Made by a program: the position numbers and the translations under genes. DNA of 12,810 nucleotides from the NCBI GenBank assembly GCA_013823505.1, contig PNMH01000093.1:1-12810 (forward strand). The letters are read 5' to 3'. This DNA is from Polaromonas sp. (GTDB taxonomy: Bacteria > Pseudomonadota > Gammaproteobacteria > Burkholderiales > Burkholderiaceae). The notes under the pieces were generated by a model. That model ran no database searches. It worked only from the letters and a program-made list of their open reading frames with translations, and was not told where the DNA came from. Positions 7,285-12,810 of this stretch are shown here, piece by piece; position 1 is the stretch's first letter, and every line of letters starts with the position of its first letter.

Positions 7285-8316
7285 ATGAAGATCTTGCTCA
7301 CCGGCGGAGCCGGCTACATCGGCAGCCACACCGCGGTCGCTCTGGTGGCCGCGGGTTTCGACCCGATCGTTCTGGACAACTTTGCCAACAGCCACCCGGT
7401 GGTCATGGAGCGCCTGGCCACCATCACCGGGCGCCCCGTCGTGCTCGAACGTGGCGACGTGCTCGACACACCCTGGGTGGAAGACGTGTTGCGACGCCAC
7501 CAACCGGCGGGCGTGGTGCACTTCGCGGGCGACAAGGCGGTGGGCGAGAGCGTGACGCTGCCGCTCAAGTACTTTCACAACAACATCGGCGGTGCCCTCA
7601 GCCTGCTGCGCGCCATGGAAACCGTGCGCGCCGAGGCGCCGGCCAATGCACCCACGCTGGTGTTTTCCAGCAGTGCCACGGTCTACGGCGATCCAGCTTC
7701 CGTGCCCATCACCGAGGATTTCCCGCGCAGCCACACCAACCCGTATGGCCACAGCAAGCTGGTGATCGAAGACATGCTCTCGGCCCTGCGCACCGCCAGC
7801 CCGGCGTGGCGCGTGGGCGTGCTGCGTTACTTCAACCCGGTGGGCGCGCACCCCAGCGGTCTCATCGGCGAAGACCCGGCGGGCATACCGAACAACCTCA
7901 TGCCCTACGTTGCGCAAGTGGCGGTGGGCCAGCGTGAGCACCTCAATGTGTTCGGCAACGACTACGCCACGCCGGACGGCACGGGCGTGCGCGACTACAT
8001 CCATGTGCAGGACCTGGCAGCCGGCCATGTGGCTGCCATCAAGACGCTGCTTGGCCAAGGGGAAAGCTTCACCGTGAACCTGGGCACCGGCCGAGGCCAC
8101 AGCGTGCTGGACGTGGTGAAGGCGTTTGAAGTCGCGAGTGGCAACCCCGTGCCCTACCGCGTGGCTCCACGCCGCCCTGGCGATGTGGCCCAGTGCTGGG
8201 CCGATCCTTCACTGGCCCTGCGCCTGCTGGGCTGGCAGGCCCTTCACACGCTGGACGACATGTGCGCCGATGCCTGGCGCTGGCAGCGCGCCAACCCCAA
8301 CGGTTACCGGAGCTGA
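7285..8316 (+). CDS. galE: UDP-glucose 4-epimerase GalE
   Basis: GalE interconverts UDP-glucose and UDP-galactose using tightly bound NAD. The 343-aa short-chain dehydrogenase-fold protein shows the NAD-binding GGAGYIGSH (7-15), HFAGDKAVGES (79-89), SSSATVYG (128-135) and the catalytic YGHSK (Tyr154, Lys158). It ends with the substrate-binding RRPGD (296-300). Cys304 stands at the position of E. coli Tyr299, the gatekeeper residue, which suggests a wider substrate pocket also accepting UDP-GlcNAc/GalNAc. The ATG at 7285 matches the family start and has TGAGG about 9 nt upstream; the frame extends further into manC but that is not coding. It lies 10 bp after manC, and its 3' end overlaps the convergent peptidase gene by 13 bp. 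Confidence 0.96.
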   Translation: MKILLTGGAGYIGSHTAVALVAAGFDPIVLDNFANSHPVVMERLATITGRPVVLERGDVLDTPWVEDVLRRHQPAGVVHFAGDKAVGESVTLPLKYFHNNIGGALSLLRAMETVRAEAPANAPTLVFSSSATVYGDPASVPITEDFPRSHTNPYGHSKLVIEDMLSALRTASPAWRVGVLRYFNPVGAHPSGLIGEDPAGIPNNLMPYVAQVAVGQREHLNVFGNDYATPDGTGVRDYIHVQDLAAGHVAAIKTLLGQGESFTVNLGTGRGHSVLDVVKAFEVASGNPVPYRVAPRRPGDVAQCWADPSLALRLLGWQALHTLDDMCADAWRWQRANPNGYRS

Positions 8317-9287
8317 ACGCCGGCTGAGCGGGCCGCCAGGAAGATGCCTTCGCCCACGCTCGCACCGAAACGTTTGGCCAGGCGCAGGCCCACGTTTTCC
8401 CGGCGGGTGTAGTCCACCAGCTCTTCTGCCTTGACGATTTCGCGCGCCACGTAATCGAGGTTGCCCAGGCCGTCCGCCAGGCCCAGCGCCACGGCTTGCT
8501 GGCCGTTCCACACCAGACCACTGAAGGTCTCGGGCGTTTCTTTCAGGCGGTCGCCACGGCCTTTTTTGACCACGTCGATGAACTGCGTGTGAATCTCGGC
8601 CAGCAGGTTTTGCATGAACTGACGCTGCGACTCGTCTTGCGGGCTGAACGGATCGAGCAGGCCCTTGTTGTCGCCAGCGGTCATGAGTCGCCGCTCAATG
8701 CCCAGTTTCTCCATCAACCCGGTGAAGCCGAAGCCGTCCATGAGCACACCGATGCTGCCCACCAGGCTGGCCTTGTCCACGTAGATGTTGTCGGCGGCCG
8801 CCGCGATGTAGTAAGCCGCCGAGGCGCAGGTCTCCTCAACCACCGCATAGACCTTCTTGTCGTGCAAGCCCTTCAGGCGCGTGATCTCGTCGTTGATGAT
8901 GCCGGCCTGCACGGGGCTGCCGCCAGGTGAGTTGATCAGCAGTACCACCGCCTGGGCGCCCTCGTCGTCAAACGCCGAGCGCAGCGCGGCGACCACGTTT
9001 TCGGCACTGGCTTCGGCGCCGGAAGCGATTTCGCCCTTGATTTCCACCACGGCCGTGTGAGGGGTGCTGGTTGCTGAAGCCATGTCGGCGCTGGTGTACA
9101 CAAACCAGACGATGGCACCCAGAATGGCCAGCCACATGAAGCGCGTGAACATTTTCCAGCGGCGCGCGGCCTGCTGCTCGCGGATGGTGGCGAAGACCAG
9201 CTTTTCCAGCGTGGCTCGCTCCCAGGCCACACCATTGTTGCGGTCGCTGCCGGCAGAGGATGCCGAGCCCAGGTTGTCGTCGTTCAT
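8304..9287 (-). CDS. Membrane-anchored S49 family peptidase (SppA/SohB type)
   Basis: The 327-aa protein is a single-domain S49 serine protease, about half the length of E. coli SppA (618 aa) and closer to SohB or Bacillus SppA. A cytoplasmic N-terminus of about 47 residues precedes one membrane segment at roughly 48-66, putting the protease domain in the periplasm. Core motifs are INSPGGS (118-124) and the nucleophile Ser156 in CASAAYYIAAAADNIYV; Lys208 in AGDNKGLLDPF fits the general-base lysine of the family. Such enzymes degrade leftover signal peptides or other membrane-bound fragments. The ATG at 9287 was chosen over a TTG at 9311 that overlaps the Rieske gene; neither has a strong Shine-Dalgarno. 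It is the last gene of the adhC-led run and converges on galE. Confidence 0.92.
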   Translation of the reverse strand: MNDDNLGSASSAGSDRNNGVAWERATLEKLVFATIREQQAARRWKMFTRFMWLAILGAIVWFVYTSADMASATSTPHTAVVEIKGEIASGAEASAENVVAALRSAFDDEGAQAVVLLINSPGGSPVQAGIINDEITRLKGLHDKKVYAVVEETCASAAYYIAAAADNIYVDKASLVGSIGVLMDGFGFTGLMEKLGIERRLMTAGDNKGLLDPFSPQDESQRQFMQNLLAEIHTQFIDVVKKGRGDRLKETPETFSGLVWNGQQAVALGLADGLGNLDYVAREIVKAEELVDYTRRENVGLRLAKRFGASVGEGIFLAARSAGVQLR

Positions 9288-9300
9288 GGTGCGTGTTTTC

Positions 9301-9681
9301 TCAAAATTCAACAGGTTTGAGGTGGTATTGTGACCGCCAGTGAATCACCCCATCGAGTTCCAGCAGCTCGATCTTGAACAGCCCGCCGCGGCACGGCCCA
9401 CCCCGGCATTCGCCGGTGGCCGGTTCGTACACCGCACCGTGCGTGGCGCACATCAGCCAGCGGCCGGTGTCGTCAAAGAAACGGTCGGGTTGCCAGTCAA
9501 GTTCCATCGCCACGTGCGAGCAGCGGTTCAGGTAAGCGTGTGGCTGACCCTGAAAACGCACCGCAAAGGCACGGCATGTCTGGCCAGCGTAGTTCACGTC
9601 GAACGGCACTGCCCTGCCCCCGTCGACCAGATCGCGGCTGTTGCACAGCGGGTGGACCGGATCGTCGGAGGTTGGCGTCAT
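9301..9681 (-). CDS. Small Rieske [2Fe-2S] domain protein
   Basis: The 126-aa protein is a stand-alone Rieske domain with no signal peptide or membrane segment, so it is cytoplasmic. The cluster ligands are visible: Cys54 and His56 in NRCSHVA, then Cys78 and His81 in MCATHGA. The 21 residues between His56 and Cys78 are typical of ferredoxin- or oxygenase-like Rieske domains and unlike bc1 complexes. GECRGGPCRGG (90-100) forms the usual third loop. The ATG at 9681 fits the domain start and has GAGG a few bases upstream; the frame remains open to 9741 within gph. It lies 7 bp after the HAD gene and 13 bp before the S49 gene. Its redox partner is unknown; no oxygenase subunit is nearby. Confidence 0.9.
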   Translation of the reverse strand: MTPTSDDPVHPLCNSRDLVDGGRAVPFDVNYAGQTCRAFAVRFQGQPHAYLNRCSHVAMELDWQPDRFFDDTGRWLMCATHGAVYEPATGECRGGPCRGGLFKIELLELDGVIHWRSQYHLKPVEF

Positions 9682-9688
9682 GGGAGCC

Positions 9689-10348
9689 TCAGGCGTGTTG
9701 GGTGAGCCAGTCGTGCAGTTCGCGCACCGAATGCGCCACATGCAAGGGCTTGAGTTCGTGAAATGCGTCGGGCTCGTGCGCGCCGTAGCTCACGCCCACG
9801 CTCGCGCATCCCGCGTTCAGCGCCATCTGCAGATCGTGCGTGGTGTCACCGATCATCAGCGTGCGCTCGGGCGCCACACCGAACTCGCTCATCAGCTCGT
9901 GGAGCATCAGCGGGTGCGGCTTGCCGGCGGTCTCGTCCGCCGTGCGGGAGCCGTCGAACAGACCGACCAGCTCCACCGTGCGCAGCACCTCGTCCAACCC
10001 CCGGCGGCTCTTGCCGGTGGCCACGGTCAGCAAATGCTGGCGTTCCTTCAGTTCGGCCAGCAAGGGCAGCACGCCCTCAAAGAGGCTCAGGTCGTGCTGG
10101 TGCGCCATGTAGTGATGGCGGTAGCGCTCACCGAGCTGGGGGTACTTCTCAGGCGGTACATCGGGCGCGGCGTGGGCCAGCGCCTGCATCAGCCCCATGC
10201 CGATCACGTAGCTGGCGGCCTCGGTGGTGGGCGTGGCGCCACCCACGTCGGTCACGGCCCGCTGGATGCTTCTGGCAATCAGTGCCGTGGAGTCGAACAG
10301 GGTGCCGTCCCAGTCGAAGGCGATGAGATCGTATTGGCGAGAACGCAT
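9689..10348 (-). CDS. HAD family hydrolase, phosphoglycolate phosphatase-like
   Basis: The 219-aa protein is a HAD superfamily (subfamily IA) phosphatase with all four motifs: FDWDGTLFD (Asp12 nucleophile, Asp14 acid/base), TVATGKS (Thr111), Lys143 in GKPHP, and MIGDTTHD (Asp168, Asp172). The cap domain occupies about residues 18-85. The closest functional type by motif is Gph, which removes phosphate from 2-phosphoglycolate, but HAD substrates cannot be set by motifs alone. The ATG at 10348 is 4 bp after the fghA stop; a longer frame to 10489 would run inside fghA and is rejected. No Shine-Dalgarno is visible, so translation is probably coupled to fghA. It precedes the Rieske gene by 7 bp. 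Confidence 0.9.
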   Translation of the reverse strand: MRSRQYDLIAFDWDGTLFDSTALIARSIQRAVTDVGGATPTTEAASYVIGMGLMQALAHAAPDVPPEKYPQLGERYRHHYMAHQHDLSLFEGVLPLLAELKERQHLLTVATGKSRRGLDEVLRTVELVGLFDGSRTADETAGKPHPLMLHELMSEFGVAPERTLMIGDTTHDLQMALNAGCASVGVSYGAHEPDAFHELKPLHVAHSVRELHDWLTQHA

Positions 10349-10352
10349 GGTG

Positions 10353-11198
10353 TCAGGCAGCGACCAAAGACTGCGCGTGGTGGCGCAGGTGGTCTTCGAT
10401 GAAGCTGGCAATGAAGTAGTAGCCGTGGTCGTACCCGGCGTGCCGGCGCAGTGTGAGCGGCTGGCCGGCCTGTCGGCACGCGTCTTCAAACAGGTGCGGG
10501 TGCAACTGGGCTGCGAGGAAGTTGTCGGCCAGGCCCTGGTCGATCAGCAGCGGAGGCAGCTGGCCACCGGCTTTCACCAGCTCGGTGGCATCGTGTTCGG
10601 CCCAAGCTGCGCGGTCTGCGCCCAGATAGCCGGTGAATGCTTTCTCGCCCCACGGGCATTGCGTGGGCGCAGCGATCGGCGCAAAGGCCGACACGCTTTG
10701 GTACAGGCCCGGGTGGCGCAGCGCAAGCGTGAGCGCGCCGTGACCGCCCATGGAGTGGCCGAAGATGCCCACGCGATGGGCATCCGCCGCAAAGTTCGAC
10801 AGCACCGTTTCGCGCAGGTCCTGCGTGAGCCAGCTTTCCATGCGGAAGTGTTTCGACCAGGGCGCCTCGGTCGCGTCCAGGTAAAAACCGGCGCCATGGC
10901 CGAAGTCCCAGGCGGCGCTGGCGCCATCAATGCCGGTGTCGCGCGGGCTGGTGTCGGGTGTGACGATCATCAAACCCAACTCGGCTGCCACCCGCTGTGC
11001 GCCGGCCTTGATGGCAAAGGTTTCTTCGGTGCAGGTCAATCCCGCGAGAAAGAACAGCACCGGCACCGGGCCCTGCGCGGCCTGAGGCGGCACGAACACG
11101 CCGAATTTCATCGGCAGGCCGATCTCGGTGGATGCGTGCCTGTAGAAGCCCTGCACGCCACCGAAGCAGCGGTGCTCGCTCAGCGTTTCCAGACCCAT
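10353..11198 (-). CDS. fghA: S-formylglutathione hydrolase
   Basis: This esterase hydrolyses S-formylglutathione to formate and glutathione (EC 3.1.2.12), the second step of glutathione-dependent formaldehyde oxidation. The 281-aa product has family length. The alpha/beta-hydrolase triad is readable: Ser149 in the elbow GHSMG (147-151), Asp225 in DQGLADNF, and His258 in GYDHGYYFI. LAGLTCTEETF (51-61) contains the conserved Cys region of FGHs. The ATG at 11198 overlaps the adhC stop by 1 nt (TGATG), which shows translational coupling and confirms the functional pairing. gph-like HAD follows after 4 bp. Confidence 0.96.
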   Translation of the reverse strand: MGLETLSEHRCFGGVQGFYRHASTEIGLPMKFGVFVPPQAAQGPVPVLFFLAGLTCTEETFAIKAGAQRVAAELGLMIVTPDTSPRDTGIDGASAAWDFGHGAGFYLDATEAPWSKHFRMESWLTQDLRETVLSNFAADAHRVGIFGHSMGGHGALTLALRHPGLYQSVSAFAPIAAPTQCPWGEKAFTGYLGADRAAWAEHDATELVKAGGQLPPLLIDQGLADNFLAAQLHPHLFEDACRQAGQPLTLRRHAGYDHGYYFIASFIEDHLRHHAQSLVAA

Positions 11199-12304
11199 CA
11201 GAACTCCACCACGGCGCGGATGGATTCGCCGCGCTTCATCAAGTCAAAGCCTTCGTTGATCTGATCCAGGCGCAGCTTGTGAGTGATGAGGTCGTCGATG
11301 TTGATCTTGCCTTCCATGTACCAGTCGACGATCTTGGGCACGTCGGTGCGGCCGCGCGCACCGCCGAAGGCCGAGCCTTCCCACTTGCGGCCGGTGACCA
11401 GCTGGAACGGGCGCGTGCTGATTTCGGCGCCCGCCTCGGCCACGCCAATGATGATGCTGCGGCCCCAGCCTTTGTGGGTGCACTCCAGCGCGTCGCGCAT
11501 CACCTTGGTGTTGCCGATGCACTCGAAGCTGTAGTCGGCGCCGCCGTCGGTGAGCTGGACGATGGCGTCCACCACGTTGGGAACTTCCTTGGGGTTGATG
11601 AAGTGCGTCATGCCGAACTTGCGCGCCATGGCTTCACGGGCGGGGTTCAGATCGACGCCGATGATCTTGTCGGCGCCCACCATCTTGGCGCCCTGGATCA
11701 CGTTCAGGCCAATGCCGCCCAGGCCGAACACGACGACGTTGGCACCCGCCTCGACCTTGGCCGAGAAGATGACCGCGCCGATCCCGGTGGTGACGCCGCA
11801 GCCGATGTAGCAGACCTTGTCGAATGGGGCGTCTTCGCGGATCTTGGCCAGGGAGATTTCGGGCGCCACCGTGTAGTTGCTGAAGGTGCTGGTGCCCATG
11901 TAATGAAAGATGGGCTTGCCGTCCAGGCTGAAGCGGCTGGTGGCATCGGGCATGAGGCCCTTGCCTTGCGTGCCGCGGATCAGCTGGCACAGGTTGGTCT
12001 TGCGGCTCAGGCAGAACTTGCACTGGCGGCACTCGGGCGTGTACAGCGGAATGACGTGGTCGCCCTTCTTGAGCGAGGTCACGCCCGGGCCCACGTCCAC
12101 CACGATGCCGGCGCCTTCATGTCCGAGGATGGCAGGGAAGATGCCTTCGGGGTCGGCGCCAGAGAGCGTGTAGTAGTCGGTGTGACAGATGCCGGTGGCC
12201 TTGATTTCCACCAGCACTTCGCCGAACTTCGGACCTTCCAGGTCGACGGTTTCAATGGTGAGGGGCTGGCCTGCTTTCCAGGCGACGGCGGCTTTCGTTT
12301 TCAT
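11198..12304 (-). CDS. adhC: S-(hydroxymethyl)glutathione dehydrogenase / class III alcohol dehydrogenase
   Basis: The enzyme oxidises S-hydroxymethylglutathione, formed from formaldehyde and glutathione, to S-formylglutathione with NAD; the family also reduces S-nitrosoglutathione. The 368-aa protein has normal class III length. Catalytic zinc ligands are Cys40 (GICHTD), His62-Glu63 (GHEGAG) and Cys169 (IGCGV). The structural zinc site is Cys92, Cys95, Cys98 and Cys106. The NAD-binding GLGGIG lies at 194-199 with acidic Asp218 after the next strand, fitting [12 protein letters not shown] (112-120) is characteristic of class III. The start at 12304 is the family start ([12 protein letters not shown]), without a clear Shine-Dalgarno. 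fghA overlaps its stop by 1 nt, and it heads the tight five-gene run that ends with the S49 peptidase. No FrmR-type repressor gene is in the window. Confidence 0.97.
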   Translation of the reverse strand: MKTKAAVAWKAGQPLTIETVDLEGPKFGEVLVEIKATGICHTDYYTLSGADPEGIFPAILGHEGAGIVVDVGPGVTSLKKGDHVIPLYTPECRQCKFCLSRKTNLCQLIRGTQGKGLMPDATSRFSLDGKPIFHYMGTSTFSNYTVAPEISLAKIREDAPFDKVCYIGCGVTTGIGAVIFSAKVEAGANVVVFGLGGIGLNVIQGAKMVGADKIIGVDLNPAREAMARKFGMTHFINPKEVPNVVDAIVQLTDGGADYSFECIGNTKVMRDALECTHKGWGRSIIIGVAEAGAEISTRPFQLVTGRKWEGSAFGGARGRTDVPKIVDWYMEGKINIDDLITHKLRLDQINEGFDLMKRGESIRAVVEF

Positions 12305-12381
12305 GGCGTGCGGGTGGGTTGGTGAAATCGGGTTTGAGGTTACCGCAGATCACATACCCCCCGATGCACCCCGCCCATGCA

Positions 12382-12810
12382 TCACTCCAGCTTCGCACCG
12401 CCCTTGAACCACTGCCCGATCAAGGCCCGCTCCTCTTCGGTGATGCCCGTGGCGTTGTTCATGGGCATGATCCTGGTGACGACCACCTGCTGGTAAACCG
12501 CCTGGGCGTGCTGCTTCATCGCTTCGGGAGAATCGAGCCGCACGTTCTTGGACTGCAGCGCCGCGCCGTGGCACATGACGCAACGCTGCTCGATGATCGG
12601 CTGGAGCTGCGCATAACTCACCGTCTCGGGCACGGCCACGGCCTGCACCGGCGCGGGCTTGAGCCAGACGATGAGCGCAACCAGCACCACCACGCCGGCG
12701 GCGGCATAAGGCCACGGATGCGCGTTGCGGCCCAGCTTGAACCCATGGCGCATCACGAAGAACTGCCGGATCGCCGCGCCCGCGAACATCATGCCGATCA
12801 GGATCAGCCA
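12382..12810 (-). CDS. puuD: PuuD-type membrane urate hydroxylase, C-terminal part with cytochrome c domain
   Basis: Only the last 142 codons are inside the window; the gene continues past the right edge, so 12792 is not a true start. The visible part shows the end of a membrane region (WLILIGMMFAG), a loop RQFFVMRHGFKLGRN, and another membrane segment (about AAAGVVVLVALIVWL). A C-terminal cytochrome c domain follows, with heme-binding CVMCH and a likely Met ligand in RIMPMNN. This matches the C-terminus of PuuD proteins (DUF989 plus cytochrome c), which oxidise urate to 5-hydroxyisourate and pass electrons to the respiratory chain. The catalytic N-terminal domain cannot be checked here. adhC starts 77 bp downstream on the same strand. 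An unrelated membrane protein with a c-type domain is the alternative. Confidence 0.78.
   Translation of the reverse strand, partial: WLILIGMMFAGAAIRQFFVMRHGFKLGRNAHPWPYAAAGVVVLVALIVWLKPAPVQAVAVPETVSYAQLQPIIEQRCVMCHGAALQSKNVRLDSPEAMKQHAQAVYQQVVVTRIMPMNNATGITEEERALIGQWFKGGAKLE

Noticed and set aside
7279..8100. A 273-codon open frame on the minus strand inside galE
   Set aside because: Antisense shadow of galE with no recognisable domain.
10224..11264. A 346-codon open frame on the plus strand opposite fghA
   Set aside because: Shadow of fghA and the HAD gene; no family resemblance and it crosses a real gene junction.
11132..12325. A 397-codon open frame on the plus strand opposite adhC
   Set aside because: It lies antisense to an unmistakable alcohol dehydrogenase, has no recognisable domain, and is rich in Ala, Asp, His and Val as expected from the complement of GC-rich codons.
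12305..12381. Promoter for adhC in the 77-bp gap, with TAACCT as a possible -10
   Set aside because: The hexamer is a weak match and no -35 is found; adhC may be read from here or from upstream, and the sequence does not decide.
12363..12383. GATGCA/TGCATC inverted repeat at the end of the urate hydroxylase gene, considered as a terminator
   Set aside because: The stem is only 6 bp with a 9-nt loop and is followed by G residues in place of T on the minus strand, so it is not a credible terminator.
1..12810. Mobile element, phage, defence system, toxin-antitoxin pair or CRISPR array
   Set aside because: All stretches are occupied by recognisable housekeeping genes with short gaps; no transposase, integrase, repeat array or attachment-like direct repeat was seen.

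Overview
The window looks like ordinary chromosome from a GC-rich betaproteobacterium. The yceD-rpmF-plsX-fabH-fabD order, the glutathione-dependent formaldehyde pair (adhC-fghA), the fused cytochrome c tail of a PuuD-type urate hydroxylase and the general protein style fit Burkholderiales, most likely a Comamonadaceae member (Hydrogenophaga/Acidovorax-like). That assignment is inferred from gene content and was not tested by any search. I see no transposase, integrase, phage gene, CRISPR array, tRNA or rRNA, and no gap between genes reaches 300 bases.

Layout. (1) 1-3356, minus strand: yceD, rpmF (L32), plsX, fabH and the 5' part of fabD. This is the conserved ribosome/phospholipid/fatty-acid-initiation cluster. 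rpmF appears to have its own -10 box. A perfect 9-bp hairpin followed by six U sits between rpmF and plsX and may terminate or attenuate the cluster. (2) 3394-4802, plus strand: a Maf/YceF-type nucleotide pyrophosphatase overlaps by 4 nt a divergent RsmI-like tetrapyrrole-methylase-fold methyltransferase. yceD and maf are divergent, with only 37 bp between their starts. (3) 4807-8316: sugar-nucleotide supply. galU is on the minus strand, diverging from manC and galE on the plus strand. Together they make UDP-glucose, UDP-galactose (perhaps also UDP-GalNAc) and GDP-mannose for surface polysaccharide. The 146-bp galU/manC intergenic region carries an imperfect inverted repeat, one arm facing each gene. 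(4) 8304-12304, minus strand: a tightly packed run transcribed in the order adhC, fghA, a HAD phosphatase (gph-like), a small Rieske ferredoxin-like protein and a membrane-anchored S49 peptidase. Junctions are a 1-nt overlap, then 4, 7 and 13 bp. adhC and fghA oxidise formaldehyde to formate through glutathione adducts. (5) 12382-12810, minus strand: the C-terminal part of a membrane urate hydroxylase with a cytochrome c domain, its 5' end lying outside the window.

The genes are housekeeping or central metabolism, and I did not find a new defence or mobile system. The points most worth a second look are the rpmF/plsX hairpin, the RsmI-like protein with altered N-terminal motifs, the Cys gatekeeper of GalE, the possible leaderless divergent starts of yceD and maf, the galU/manC inverted repeat, and the joining of the formaldehyde genes to the phosphatase-Rieske-peptidase run. 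Many Comamonadaceae-like starts here lack a good Shine-Dalgarno, so several start choices rest on homology and gene spacing.
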